This document shows positions 1 through 8,006 of a stretch of 17,539 nt of DNA, piece by piece. Location of the stretch: the NCBI GenBank assembly GCA_003446335.1, contig DMAZ01000108.1:1-17539 (forward strand), in the 5' to 3' direction. Position numbers and translations under genes: made by a program. Origin of the DNA: Lachnospiraceae bacterium (GTDB lineage Bacteria > Bacillota_A > Clostridia > Lachnospirales > Lachnospiraceae). Every line of letters begins with the position of its first letter. Position 1 is the first letter of the stretch. The notes below the pieces were generated by a model, which searched no databases, was not told the DNA's origin, and saw only the letters and a program-made list of their open reading frames with translations.

Positions 1-1353
1 CTGGATACGCCGGGACATCAGGACTTCTCTGAAGATACATATCGAACATTGATGGCCGCCGATTCGGCAGTTATGGTCATCGATGGCGCGAAAGGTGTCG
101 AGGCGCAGACCAGAAAATTATTTAAGGTGTGCGCGCGCAGACACATTCCGATTTTTACGTTTATCAATAAAATGGACAGGGAAGCAAGGGACTCGTTCGA
201 ACTGGTCGATGAGATCGAACACGAACTGGGGATACCGTGTTGCCCGGTCAACTGGCCGATCGGCTCGGGAAAAGGTTTCAAGGGAGTATACGACAGAAAA
301 TCCGAAAAGGTCCTTATCTTCCATGATACGCAGAAAGGAACCAAAGAAGGTGAGATAGAGGAGATCTCCCTGAATGACGATTCTCTGCGCAGCTATGTGA
401 CGGAAGATGAGGAGGAACTTCTCCGGGAGGAGCTTGAGCTTCTGGACGGAGCCTCCGCGGAGTTCGATCAGGAGGAAGTGAGCTGCGGCAGACTGTCTCC
501 GGTGTTCTTCGGGTCAGCGCTGACCAATTTCGGTGTGGAGACGTTTCTGCAGCACTTTCTGAGAATGACCAATTCACCGCTTCCGAGAATGTCCGATGCG
601 GGGCTGATCGATCCGATGGAGAACGATTTTTCAGCGTTCGTATTCAAGATCCAGGCCAATATGAACAAGAATCATCGTGATCGTGTAGCGTTCATGAGAA
701 TTGTTTCGGGACATTTTGACGCGAACATGGAAGTGTATCATGTACAGGGCAGGAAAAAGGCAAGGCTTTCGCAGCCGCAGCAGATGATGGCGGATGATCG
801 GCATGTTGTTTCCGAAGCCTGGGCAGGTGACATCATCGGTGTTTTTGATCCGGGAATCTACTCTATAGGTGATACTGTCTGTATGCCGGGTCAGAACTTC
901 CGCTTCGGAGGCATACCTACATTTGCCCCGGAACATTTCGCGAGAGTTCGGCAGATGGATACCATGAAACGCAAGCAGTTCACCAAGGGTATCGAGGAAA
1001 TTGCTCAGGAGGGAGCAATTCAGGTATTTCAGGAATTCCACACGGGCATGGAAGAAATCATAGTCGGTGTGGTCGGCGTGCTGCAGCTGGATGTACTCAG
1101 ATTCCGTCTGGAGTCCGAATACAAAGTCGACATACGTATGGAATCGCTTCCGTACGAGGTCATTCGCTGGATCGAGAATCCTCTGGAGGTCGATGTGGAA
1201 AATCTCGAAGGCACCACGGATATGAAGAAGGTCAAGGATATGCGCGGAAATCCGCTCCTCCTCTTTGAACACGAATGGAGTGTCGGTATGACGCTTGACC
1301 GGAATAAGGGACTTAAATTGACTGAATTCGGAGGATGGGAGTCGGAAGACTGA
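1..1353 (+). CDS. prfC: Peptide chain release factor 3 (5' truncated by window edge)
   Basis: RF3 is the class II release-factor GTPase that removes RF1/RF2 from the ribosome after peptide release. The frame is open from base 1, so 450 residues of a roughly 530-residue protein are visible; the N-terminal P-loop lies outside the window. With the first visible residue as 1, the G3 motif DTPGH is at 2-6 (His6 is the usual translational-GTPase catalytic His), the G4 motif NKMD at 56-59 and the G5-like GSAL at 171-174. RF3-typical stretches follow, including WPIGSGKGFKGVY, FKIQAN and HRDRVAFMR, which separate it from EF-G and the tetracycline ribosomal-protection proteins. The C-terminal third matches RF3 domain III (VGVVGVLQLDVLRFRL). 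It is 46 bases upstream of the Asp23-like gene with no obvious terminator between, so cotranscription is possible. Identification is firm; only the start is missing. Confidence 0.96.
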   Translation: MDTPGHQDFSEDTYRTLMAADSAVMVIDGAKGVEAQTRKLFKVCARRHIPIFTFINKMDREARDSFELVDEIEHELGIPCCPVNWPIGSGKGFKGVYDRKSEKVLIFHDTQKGTKEGEIEEISLNDDSLRSYVTEDEEELLREELELLDGASAEFDQEEVSCGRLSPVFFGSALTNFGVETFLQHFLRMTNSPLPRMSDAGLIDPMENDFSAFVFKIQANMNKNHRDRVAFMRIVSGHFDANMEVYHVQGRKKARLSQPQQMMADDRHVVSEAWAGDIIGVFDPGIYSIGDTVCMPGQNFRFGGIPTFAPEHFARVRQMDTMKRKQFTKGIEEIAQEGAIQVFQEFHTGMEEIIVGVVGVLQLDVLRFRLESEYKVDIRMESLPYEVIRWIENPLEVDVENLEGTTDMKKVKDMRGNPLLLFEHEWSVGMTLDRNKGLKLTEFGGWESED

Positions 1354-1399
1354 ATCCGGAATAATTAGAAGTATACAAGGCGTACGGAGGAAAATAATC

Positions 1400-1783
1400 A
1401 TGGCAGAAGGAAGAAATACATATATAATCAGGGAGGACGGCGGCGTGAGCACAATTAAAATTGCGGAAGACGTAGTGGCGATCATTGCGGGAATGGCAGC
1501 TACGGAAGTGAAAGGTGTGACATCTCTTGCCGGAAATATAACAAATGACAGCATCCCGAAAAAAGGAGCAAAATCTCTTTCCAAGGGTGTCCGCATCGAA
1601 GTTGATGAGGAAAACAAGGTCTCTGTCGATCTTTCACTGACGATCGGGTACGGATACAGCATTCCTGAGGTCGCACATGATGTCCAGGAACGTGTGAAGA
1701 GCGGAATAGAGAACATGACAGGCATGGAAGTTACAGAAGTGAATATTTCTGTAAGCGATGTCGAAATGGAAGAAGACGAGTAA
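1400..1783 (+). CDS. Asp23/Gls24 family envelope stress response protein
   Basis: This is a 127-residue protein of the Asp23/Gls24 (DUF322) family. The family signature is visible: an N-terminal strand and helix ([18 protein letters not shown]), the EVKGV turn, a basic linker, then two strands ([20 protein letters not shown]) and an amphipathic helix ([19 protein letters not shown]) ending in EVNISVSDV. There is no signal peptide or membrane segment; members are cytoplasmic, and some Staphylococcus homologues are held at the membrane by a partner. ATG 1400 follows GGAGG at 1386-1390. Position directly before nusB is the usual place of the B. subtilis YqhY-type paralogue, which has been linked to control of fatty-acid synthesis. 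Here the upstream neighbour is prfC rather than accB/accC. The precise function is unknown; the family assignment is secure. Confidence 0.9.
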   Translation: MAEGRNTYIIREDGGVSTIKIAEDVVAIIAGMAATEVKGVTSLAGNITNDSIPKKGAKSLSKGVRIEVDEENKVSVDLSLTIGYGYSIPEVAHDVQERVKSGIENMTGMEVTEVNISVSDVEMEEDE

Positions 1784-1823
1784 ACTTGTAAGCTTGCGGA
1801 AAAAAGTTAATGGAGATGGTTTC

Positions 1824-2243
1824 TTGAGCAGAAGAAAATTACGAGAGCATCTATTTAAAATGGTATTTATCTTCTCATTTACACTTGAAAAAGACATGGA
1901 TGAGCAGATCGACCTCTATCTTGACGGGATAGAAGGCATTACGGAGGAAGAAAAGGCGTTCCTGAAACGGCGTTACCGTGCTCTGCATGAACATGTTGCC
2001 GAGATCGATGATATGCTGAACCGTACTGCCAGAGGATGGTCTACGGACCGCTTTGCCAGCGCGGATCTTGCGATACTCAGAGTAGCGTGCTATGAAATGC
2101 TTTATGATGAAAAAATACCTGAGGGTGTTGCAATCAACGAAGCGGTAGAGCTTGCCAAAATCTACGGCGGAAATGAGTCGCCGTCCTTTATCAACGGTAT
2201 TCTCGGCAATATATCCGCTGCCGGAAAATCAAGTGAAGAATGA
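1824..2243 (+). CDS. nusB: Transcription antitermination factor NusB
   Basis: NusB is an all-helical RNA-binding protein that pairs with NusE (ribosomal protein S10) on boxA RNA during rRNA antitermination. I place the start at TTG 1824, giving 139 residues that begin [15 protein letters not shown], the classic NusB opening. GGAG at 1812-1815 lies 8 bases upstream. The in-frame ATG at 1758 would add 22 residues, overlap the Asp23-like gene by 26 bases, and lacks homology and a good Shine-Dalgarno sequence. Conserved features include the [11 protein letters not shown] segment, a Y-E-M-L motif, [17 protein letters not shown] and a C-terminal FINGILGNI helix, where the family normally has FVNGVLd. 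The stop overlaps the xseA start (ATGA), so the two are probably translationally coupled. Function is certain; the alternative start is the only doubt. Confidence 0.93.
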   Translation: MSRRKLREHLFKMVFIFSFTLEKDMDEQIDLYLDGIEGITEEEKAFLKRRYRALHEHVAEIDDMLNRTARGWSTDRFASADLAILRVACYEMLYDEKIPEGVAINEAVELAKIYGGNESPSFINGILGNISAAGKSSEE

Positions 2244-3574
2244 AAAGTGTTTATTCAGTAGGTCAGGTCAACAGATACATTAAGGGAATGTTCAGACAGG
2301 ACATTCTCCTTCAGGGAATTTATGTCCGGGGTGAGGTATCCAATGTAAAGTACCACACCTCGGGGCACATCTACTTTTCTCTAAAAGATCAGGCAGGGAC
2401 TTTATCCTGTATTATGTTCGCCGGAAACCGCCGGGGGCTGAATTTCCCGATGAAGAACGGGGATAATGTAGTATGCAGCGGTTCCGTCGATGTCTATGAA
2501 AAAGGCGGCAGTTACCAGCTCTACGTACGCGAAATCCGTCTGGAAGGCGCGGGGCTTCTATATCAGAAGTTCATGGAACTGAAAAAAGACCTCGAAGAGA
2601 TGGGGATGTTTGACAGACAGTATAAACAGCCCATCCCTAAGTATGCAATGAAGATCGGGGTCGTCACCGCGCCGACAGGGGCAGCAATCCGCGATATTCA
2701 GAATATCTCATCCAGAAGAAATCCATATGTTCAGATTTATCTTTATCCGGCACTCGTCCAGGGAGAGGGAGCCGCTGCGTCTATTGTACGCGGCATCCGC
2801 GCTCTGGATGATTTTGGCGTGGATGTAATGATCATCGGACGTGGCGGAGGCTCGATGGAAGACCTGTGGGCATTCAACGAGGAAATCGTTGCCCGTGCGG
2901 TATTCGAATGCAGGACTCCGATCATCTCTGCGGTCGGTCACGAGACAGATACTACCATTACAGACTATGTTGCGGATATGAGAGCACCGACACCCTCTGC
3001 CGCAGCGGAACTTGCCGTATTTGACTACAGAAAGTTCGTATCCGACCTTGAAATGATACAGAGTGCCCTGAACAGGAGTATGGTACGGAAAAAACAGAAT
3101 GCCGTCAGCGCTCTTGAAAGATACCGGTTCCTTCTGGCAAATGCCCCCGAAAGGCGCCTTGCGGACGCTAAAGCCAATTTGAAATATTATGGAGCGCATC
3201 TTGCAGCCAAGAGCCCTGCGAACCTTATAAACGAAAAGAGAAGGTATCTTGCGGATACACAGATTTTCATGGAAGAGAATTTAAAACGCCGTCTGGAAAA
3301 GTCAGAAAGACTTCTTGAACAGTTAAGGGACAGTCTGATCCATAAAGAGCACGATATCCTTCAGGAGCGGAAAATGCGGTTCGGCGTCATGATCGGAAGA
3401 TTCAGCGGTCTGAATCCTCTTGATCGTCTCAGGCAGGGATATTCCTACGTTTCCGATGAGGAGGGGAGAAATATCCGCAGTGTAAGGGATGTTGAAATCG
3501 GTGATACCGTGCGGGTGGTCGTGACAGACGGAAGTTATACCGCAGAGGTGCGCGACAGGAAATTGAACGACTGA
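2240..3574 (+). CDS. xseA: Exodeoxyribonuclease VII large subunit
   Basis: XseA is the catalytic subunit of ExoVII, a metal-independent single-strand DNA exonuclease that works with several XseB subunits. The 444 residues show an N-terminal OB-fold (about 1-105, with VRGEVSN and HIYFSLKD), the catalytic domain (about 120-265) and a long charged coiled-coil region (about 265-370) that binds XseB. A short C-terminal beta domain contains [13 protein letters not shown]. Conserved catalytic-domain motifs are [10 protein letters not shown] (143-152), [16 protein letters not shown] (200-215), [15 protein letters not shown] (232-246) and [10 protein letters not shown] (248-257). ATG 2240 overlaps the nusB stop by 4 bases, and the xseB start lies 48 bases downstream. 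Length and motifs are complete, and there is no sign of decay. Confidence 0.97.
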   Translation: MKSVYSVGQVNRYIKGMFRQDILLQGIYVRGEVSNVKYHTSGHIYFSLKDQAGTLSCIMFAGNRRGLNFPMKNGDNVVCSGSVDVYEKGGSYQLYVREIRLEGAGLLYQKFMELKKDLEEMGMFDRQYKQPIPKYAMKIGVVTAPTGAAIRDIQNISSRRNPYVQIYLYPALVQGEGAAASIVRGIRALDDFGVDVMIIGRGGGSMEDLWAFNEEIVARAVFECRTPIISAVGHETDTTITDYVADMRAPTPSAAAELAVFDYRKFVSDLEMIQSALNRSMVRKKQNAVSALERYRFLLANAPERRLADAKANLKYYGAHLAAKSPANLINEKRRYLADTQIFMEENLKRRLEKSERLLEQLRDSLIHKEHDILQERKMRFGVMIGRFSGLNPLDRLRQGYSYVSDEEGRNIRSVRDVEIGDTVRVVVTDGSYTAEVRDRKLND

Positions 3575-3591
3575 TGTAACGCATTTACATC
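3573..3591 (+). other. Small hairpin across the xseA stop
   Basis: GATGTAA (3573-3579) and TTACATC (3585-3591) are perfect inverted arms around a 5-base loop, overlapping the last bases of the xseA stop codon. There is no U-tract after it, so it does not look like an intrinsic terminator. It could tune the xseA:xseB translation ratio or mRNA decay, since ExoVII needs several small subunits per large one. This role is inference. Confidence 0.4.
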
Positions 3592-3622
3592 GGATGAACA
3601 TACAGGAAAGGTTGAGAAAACT

Positions 3623-3841
3623 ATGCCGGAAGAAAAAAAAGAGATGACTATAGAGGAGAGCTTTGCCAGACTTGACGGAATGGTGAAAGCCCTCGACAGC
3701 GATGACATCACACTGGAGGATTCATTTAAAATCTATGAGGAGGGAATGAAGCTGATCAAAGACGTGAGCAGCAGGATCGATCTTGTGGAAAAGAAGATCC
3801 GCCTTCTTGAATCGCAGGGAGAATCGGAGGATTTCGAATGA
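3623..3841 (+). CDS. xseB: Exodeoxyribonuclease VII small subunit
   Basis: XseB is the small helical subunit that wraps the XseA coiled coil to form active ExoVII. The 72 residues fit the family: two helices with the signature SFARLDGMVKALDSDDITLEDS followed by YEEGMKLIKDVSSRIDLVEKKI. The acidic C-terminal tail (ESQGESEDFE) is typical. ATG 3623 is preceded by AGGAAAGG at 3604-3611. The stop overlaps the tlyA ATG by 4 bases. In many Bacillota ispA and dxs follow xseB; here they do not. Confidence 0.95.
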   Translation: MPEEKKEMTIEESFARLDGMVKALDSDDITLEDSFKIYEEGMKLIKDVSSRIDLVEKKIRLLESQGESEDFE

Positions 3842-4647
3842 AAAAGAGACTGGATGTTCTTCTTGTAGAGAAAGGGCTTGCTTCCTCAAGAGAAAAAGCC
3901 AGGGCAGTCATCATGTCCGGAATCGTGTATGTGGACGGCAGGAGAGAGGACAAGGCCGGAAGCACATTTGACGAGAATCTCCCTGTCGAGGTGAGAGGTA
4001 ATGTTTTGAAGTATGTCAGCAGGGGCGGTCTTAAGCTTGAGAAGGCGGTTGAGGTCTTTGCTCTTGATCTGAAAGGCAGAAAGTGTCTTGACGTTGGCAG
4101 CTCAACGGGAGGATTTACGGACTGCATGCTTCAGAACGGCGCCGAGCATGTTATTGCCATCGATGTAGGGCGCGGTCAGCTGGACTGGAAACTGCGCAAT
4201 GACCCGCGTGTCACCTGTATGGAGAAGACCAACATACGCTATGTACTTCCGGAAGATATCGAATATGCAGCTGATTTTTCAAGCATAGATGTCAGTTTTA
4301 TTTCCCTGGTCAAGGTCCTTCTTCCGGTGAAGAATCTTTTAAAGGATGACGGACAGGTCGTCTGCCTGATCAAACCGCAGTTCGAAGCCGGGCGGGAAAA
4401 GGTCGGAAAACACGGTGTTGTGCGTGACAAAAAGGTACATATAGAGGTCATACAGAAAGTTCTGGATTATGCGGAAAGCATCGGATTTTCCGTTCTTGCC
4501 CTGGACTACTCTCCGATCCGCGGACCGGAAGGAAATATAGAGTATCTGGCATATCTGGCGAAAGCCGAAAATGAGCAACGGGTCAATGAGCGGGAAAGAC
4601 TGATCAGTGAAACGGTGGATGCCGCTCACAGGCAGCTCGATAAATAA
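3838..4647 (+). CDS. tlyA: TlyA family rRNA (cytidine-2'-O)-methyltransferase
   Basis: TlyA proteins use S-adenosylmethionine to methylate cytidine 2'-OH groups in rRNA: C1920 of 23S, and in the longer type also C1409 of 16S. The 269 residues comprise an N-terminal S4 RNA-binding domain (about 1-60, KRLDVLLVEKGLASSREKA) and a FtsJ/RrmJ-like Rossmann domain. SAM motif I is CLDVGSSTGGFTD at 83-95. Further family motifs are SRGGLKLEKA (61-70), DVSFISL (151-157) and LIKPQFE (177-183). ATG 3838 follows CGGAGG (3825-3830) and overlaps the xseB stop, so coupling is likely. The S4 part looks complete, but which TlyA subtype this is cannot be settled by eye. The family also contains proteins annotated as haemolysins, an old name not supported by this domain architecture. 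Confidence 0.93.
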   Translation: MKKRLDVLLVEKGLASSREKARAVIMSGIVYVDGRREDKAGSTFDENLPVEVRGNVLKYVSRGGLKLEKAVEVFALDLKGRKCLDVGSSTGGFTDCMLQNGAEHVIAIDVGRGQLDWKLRNDPRVTCMEKTNIRYVLPEDIEYAADFSSIDVSFISLVKVLLPVKNLLKDDGQVVCLIKPQFEAGREKVGKHGVVRDKKVHIEVIQKVLDYAESIGFSVLALDYSPIRGPEGNIEYLAYLAKAENEQRVNERERLISETVDAAHRQLDK

Positions 4648-4659
4648 AAGATTTACACG

Positions 4660-4676
4660 GACATATACGATATGTC
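4660..4676 (+). other. Short inverted repeat upstream of nadK
   Basis: GACATAT (4660-4666) and ATATGTC (4670-4676) form a perfect 7-base inverted repeat with a 3-base centre, 25 bases before the nadK start. It could be a hairpin in the tlyA-nadK message or a protein-binding palindrome. No regulator can be named from the sequence. Confidence 0.3.
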
Positions 4677-4701
4677 ACAGCTTTGAAAAAGGTAAGAGAA
4701 T

Positions 4702-5526
4702 ATGAAACGGTTTGGCATCTTAAGGAACACGGATAAGGATAAGAAGGGAACATTTACAAAGCGGCTTGCAAAGTATCTGCAGTCGAAAGGTGCAGAGTGC
4801 ATTATCAGTGATGACGGCAGTAATATTCCGCAGGATGTGGAGTGTTTTATAGTACTTGGCGGGGACGGGACCCTTCTGCGCGCTGCCAAAAAAGTAGTTG
4901 ACAGCGGTATTCCTCTTTTCGGCATCAATCTCGGAACACTCGGGTATCTGGCCGAGGTCGACCGTAACGGTGCCCTGAAGGCAATGGACTGCCTGTTGAA
5001 TGATCAATATCTGATCGAGAAGAGAATGATGCTCCAGGGGACCATTGTACATAATGGTGAAGTGATCGCCAGAGACATAGCCTTGAACGATGTTGTGATC
5101 GTACGGCAGGGACATCTCCGCGTGGTCAATTTCATGAACAATGTAAATGACACCTATCTGAATTCTTATAAGGCGGACGGGATCATTCTTTCCACTGCGA
5201 CAGGATCTACGGGATACAGCCTTTCTGCGGGAGGCCCGATCGTTTCCCCGGAAGCGGAGGTGCTTCTCATGACCCCGATTTCCCCTCACACGCTTAATAC
5301 AAGAAGTATCGTATTTCAGGGTTCGGACAGGATCTCGGTCGAGATCGGACAGGGCAATACAGTCGGAATTGCCGAAGCGAATGTATCCTTCGACGGGGAT
5401 GCTTACATTTCGGTAGGCACAGGTGATAAGATCATCGTGGAACGTGCCGGGAAACAGACAAAAATATTGAAAATCAGCGATATAAGTTTTCTTGAAATAC
5501 TGCGGAAGAAAATGGCAGGCACCTGA
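4702..5526 (+). CDS. nadK: NAD kinase (ATP-dependent NAD phosphorylation)
   Basis: NadK phosphorylates the 2'-hydroxyl of NAD adenosine ribose to give NADP, the sole route to NADP in most bacteria. It is a cytoplasmic 274-residue protein with the two family domains. The GGDG motif is at 53-56, followed by TLLRAA. The NAD-contacting Asn-Asp pair is at 129-130, and the glycine-rich TGSTGYSLSAGGPI is at 167-180. The C-terminal beta region contains SFDGD (229-233). ATG 4702 has an AAGG-type Shine-Dalgarno about 9 bases upstream. The tlyA-nadK-argR-recN order is the standard clostridial one, with a 54-base gap from tlyA. Confidence 0.97.
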   Translation: MKRFGILRNTDKDKKGTFTKRLAKYLQSKGAECIISDDGSNIPQDVECFIVLGGDGTLLRAAKKVVDSGIPLFGINLGTLGYLAEVDRNGALKAMDCLLNDQYLIEKRMMLQGTIVHNGEVIARDIALNDVVIVRQGHLRVVNFMNNVNDTYLNSYKADGIILSTATGSTGYSLSAGGPIVSPEAEVLLMTPISPHTLNTRSIVFQGSDRISVEIGQGNTVGIAEANVSFDGDAYISVGTGDKIIVERAGKQTKILKISDISFLEILRKKMAGT

Positions 5527-5534
5527 TGGCGGAC

Positions 5535-5606
5535 CGCAGCCGTGTAATGCGGAAGGCGCATCGCCCCTTGCGCGTCGTGGCAGGAAAGCCGGGAGGTCCT
5601 TCATGA
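5535..5606 (-). repeat. GC-rich intergenic repeat, copy 1 (inverted)
   Basis: Read on the - strand, this 72-base spacer segment between nadK and argR aligns with copies at 6134-6205 and 10905-10985. The most conserved block is TCCTGCCACGACGCGC and, further on, GCGCCTTCCGC. The hairpin arm seen in the other copies is degenerate here (GAAGG...CTTTC). The segment is 8 bases after the nadK stop and has no coding function I can see. Confidence 0.7.
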
Positions 5607-5676
5607 GAACGTGGTGCCATAGAAGTCTGTGAGCGCAAGTGATTGCAGCACAGCGGAACTACGGAGGATAAGGAGA

Positions 5677-6132
5677 ATGAAAAACGCAAGACATGAGCAG
5701 ATACTGCTGCTCATAGAGCAATATGAGATCGAGACGCAGGAGGAGCTTGCCGAACGTCTCACTGAGGCCGGATTTACGGTAACACAGGCGACTGTTTCGC
5801 GGGACATAAGGCAGCTTCAGCTCAGAAAGGTGACTTCTTCCTCGGGAAAGCTCCGATATACCGTGGGATCTGTGGGAAATGCCGATCTCAGTCAGAAGTA
5901 CAAGCGTGTACTGGAAGACGCATTCGTATCTGCTGAATATGCCGGAAATCTGGTCGTGATCCGTACTGTCTCAGGTATGGCCATGGCAGCAGCGGCGGCA
6001 ATCGACAGTCTTGACTGGAGAGAGGTCCTGGGCTGCATAGCGGGCGATGATACGATCATGGTGGCTGTACGTACGGAAGAGGCAGCACCGGAAATAATAG
6101 GCCGCATCCGGTCTATTGCAAGAACACATTAA
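5677..6132 (+). CDS. argR: Arginine repressor ArgR/AhrC
   Basis: ArgR is the hexameric, arginine-responsive DNA-binding protein that represses arginine synthesis genes and can activate catabolic ones. I choose ATG 5677, giving 151 residues that begin MKNARHEQILLLIEQ. GGAGG at 5663-5667 is 9 bases upstream. A GTG further upstream (5629) would only add residues with no family match. The N-terminal winged helix carries ATVSRDIRQLQL (38-49), the recognition-helix signature. The C-terminal oligomerisation and arginine-binding domain carries SGMAMAAAAAID (99-110) and GCIAGDDTIMV (119-129), close to the family GTIAGDDT motif. It sits between nadK and recN as in many Clostridia, with a repeat copy on each side. 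It probably acts in trans, since no arginine gene is in the window. Confidence 0.95.
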   Translation: MKNARHEQILLLIEQYEIETQEELAERLTEAGFTVTQATVSRDIRQLQLRKVTSSSGKLRYTVGSVGNADLSQKYKRVLEDAFVSAEYAGNLVVIRTVSGMAMAAAAAIDSLDWREVLGCIAGDDTIMVAVRTEEAAPEIIGRIRSIARTH

Positions 6133-6133
6133 A

Positions 6134-6205
6134 CCTCAGGAACGCCTCAGCGTTCTTGCTGCGACGTGCGCGGCGCCAAGGCGCCTTCCACTGCGCATGT
6201 CTGCG
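6134..6205 (+). repeat. GC-rich intergenic repeat, copy 2
   Basis: This copy starts just after the argR stop. A 56-base core (6140-6195) matches the core of copy 3 (10909-10964) at 49 of 56 positions without gaps, and all seven differences are transitions. It contains the perfect hairpin GAACGC-CTCA-GCGTTC and a second one, GGCGC-CAAG-GCGCC. An outer pairing of GACGTGCGC with GCGCATGTC is also possible with one G-T wobble. No U-tract follows, so a simple intrinsic terminator is unlikely. Confidence 0.85.
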
Positions 6206-6270
6206 ATCCGCCGGAAGTGTGCGGAAGATACGGTCATGCCTTATGGAACGGTAGAGATGGGAGGCATATC

Positions 6271-7959
6271 ATGCTCAGAAATCTTCATATCAAAAACCTT
6301 GCCCTGATCCGTGAAATCGATGTGGATTTTACGGACGGGCTCAATATACTTACAGGCGAGACAGGAGCCGGAAAATCGATCATTATCGATTCCGTCACGA
6401 TGGCACTCGGCGGGAAAGCGCATCGGAGCCTGGTGCGTGACGATGCTCCTTACGGGCTTTGTGAGCTTGTATTCGAGATATCAGACCCTGAGACTTTAGC
6501 TATGCTGGAAAAATACGATGTGATCCCCGAGGAAGAGGGTGTCATCTTTATTTCCAGAAAAATACAGGGGAATCGGAGTATCTGCAGGATAAACGGTGAG
6601 AACCGCTCCGCAGCAGAGGTGCGGGAGTGTGCGTCCCTGCTTCTTGATATTCACGGACAGAGCGAACATCAGAAGCTTCTCAGAAGTGAACATCAGCTTG
6701 AACTTCTCGATGCTTTCGGAAGAGATGAGCTTTTCGCCTTGAAAAAGGATGTCGCCGAAAAGTACCGCACGTATGCTTCTCTCAGGAAAAAGCTGGGAAG
6801 TGAAGAGCTCAGCGAGGAGGAAAGACTTCGCAGAATGTCCTTCCTTGAGTTCGAGATCAGTGAAATCGAGGGTGCGGGTCTGTCAATCGGAGAGGACGAG
6901 GCCCTTGAGAAGAAATACAGAAAGCTTGCAAATGCCCGAAAGATCGTAGTCGCCGTCGGCAGCGCCCATGAACTTACCGGATATGACAATTCCGAAAGTG
7001 CCGGGGAGACAATCGGTCATGCGGTCGGACTGCTTGAAGGTGTCAGTGAGTATGATGAGCAGGTAGAGGAATTTCACGGCCGTCTCACGGAGATCGAGGA
7101 TATGCTGAACGATTTCAACCGGGATCTGGCAGATTATCTGAGCGACCTCAGCTTTGCCGACGAGGAGTTCGAAGCGTGTGAGGAAAGACTTAATGAGGTC
7201 AATCATCTGAAGGCGAAGTATGGGCGCAGTATTGAGAAGATCCTGGCTGTCCTGCAGACGAAGAAAGAAGAACTAGAGGCTCTGACTGACTACGAGGAAG
7301 GACGAAAGCGGCTGAAAAAAGAATACGAACTTGCGGAGAAAGAGCTGGCCGGGGCGTGCGGAAAACTCACAGCTCTTCGGAAAAAGACAGCTGCTGTCTT
7401 TTCGGAGGAAGTACACAGACAGCTTCTGGACCTCAACTTCGCCAGAGGGGATTTTGATATCGAGTTCCGGGAAGTTCCCTATACGGATAACGGCTGCGAC
7501 GCAATTGAGTATATGATCGCGACCAATCCCGGCGAGAATCTTAAGCCTCTCGGCAGGGTCGTATCGGGCGGCGAACTTTCCAGGATCATGCTCGGAATCA
7601 AGACTATGTTCGCCGAAGGAGACAGGACAGAGACCCTTATATTCGATGAGGTCGATACCGGTATATCGGGAAGGACCGCTCAGAAGGTCGCGGAGAAGAT
7701 GGCGGTGATCGCCAGGGGAAGGCAGGTCATCTGCATCACTCATCTGCCACAGATCGCCGCAATGGCAGATACACACTACGGAATAACGAAGGATATTACG
7801 GATTCCGCGGCCATTACAAGGATCGAGGCGCTTAACAGACAGGAGTCCATAGATGAGCTTGCGAGGCTGATCGGGGGCGCGGAAATTACACAAAATACAC
7901 AAAAATCCGCCCTTGAAATGCAGGAAATGTGTCGACAATACAAAAAGAGTGTTTTATAA
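6271..7959 (+). CDS. recN: DNA repair protein RecN
   Basis: RecN is an SMC-like ATPase recruited early to double-strand breaks, where it helps tether ends. I place the start at ATG 6271 (562 residues, beginning MLRNLHIKNLALI). GGGAGG at 6259-6264 precedes it, and upstream in-frame codons fall in the repeat-bearing spacer. The Walker A motif GETGAGKS is at 29-36. A long charged coiled-coil region fills roughly 160-365. The ABC signature VSGGELSRIMLGIK is at 431-444, and the Walker B segment LIFDEVDTGISG ends with the Asp459-Glu460 pair in its core. The later H-loop region reads CITHLPQIAAMAD. The glgA promoter overlaps its last codons. No SOS box is visible upstream, unlike E. coli recN. Downstream is glgA, not the spoIVB-spo0A pair usual in spore-formers. 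Confidence 0.97.
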   Translation: MLRNLHIKNLALIREIDVDFTDGLNILTGETGAGKSIIIDSVTMALGGKAHRSLVRDDAPYGLCELVFEISDPETLAMLEKYDVIPEEEGVIFISRKIQGNRSICRINGENRSAAEVRECASLLLDIHGQSEHQKLLRSEHQLELLDAFGRDELFALKKDVAEKYRTYASLRKKLGSEELSEEERLRRMSFLEFEISEIEGAGLSIGEDEALEKKYRKLANARKIVVAVGSAHELTGYDNSESAGETIGHAVGLLEGVSEYDEQVEEFHGRLTEIEDMLNDFNRDLADYLSDLSFADEEFEACEERLNEVNHLKAKYGRSIEKILAVLQTKKEELEALTDYEEGRKRLKKEYELAEKELAGACGKLTALRKKTAAVFSEEVHRQLLDLNFARGDFDIEFREVPYTDNGCDAIEYMIATNPGENLKPLGRVVSGGELSRIMLGIKTMFAEGDRTETLIFDEVDTGISGRTAQKVAEKMAVIARGRQVICITHLPQIAAMADTHYGITKDITDSAAITRIEALNRQESIDELARLIGGAEITQNTQKSALEMQEMCRQYKKSVL

Positions 7960-7960
7960 T
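7932..7960 (+). promoter_or_regulatory. Predicted sigma-A promoter of glgA
   Basis: TCGACA (7932-7937), a 17-base spacer and a perfect TATAAT (7955-7960) overlap the last codons and stop of recN. The predicted start near 7967 gives a leader of about 40 bases before glgA. This lets glgA be transcribed separately from the repair operon. Confidence 0.7.
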
Positions 7961-8006
7961 AATGATAAGTTATCAGCATTATTAACAACCAGGGAGGTTG
8001 GAAAAG

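Noticed and set aside
631..1725. A 364-codon - strand open frame
   Set aside because: It lies antisense to prfC and the Asp23-like gene, both with clear homology. Its product resembles no family, so it is a shadow frame.
4720..5604. A 294-codon - strand open frame opposite nadK
   Set aside because: nadK on the + strand has all family motifs; the antisense frame has none and is a shadow.
6140..6155. GAACGCCTCAGCGTTC resembles a LexA box ahead of recN
   Set aside because: The half-sites are separated by 8 bases (GAAC-N8-GTTC) instead of the 4 required between CGAAC and GTTCG, and the same hairpin occurs after recA as part of the repeat family.
7273..7938. A 221-codon - strand open frame opposite recN
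   Set aside because: Antisense to the conserved ABC signature and Walker B region of recN; no recognisable protein.
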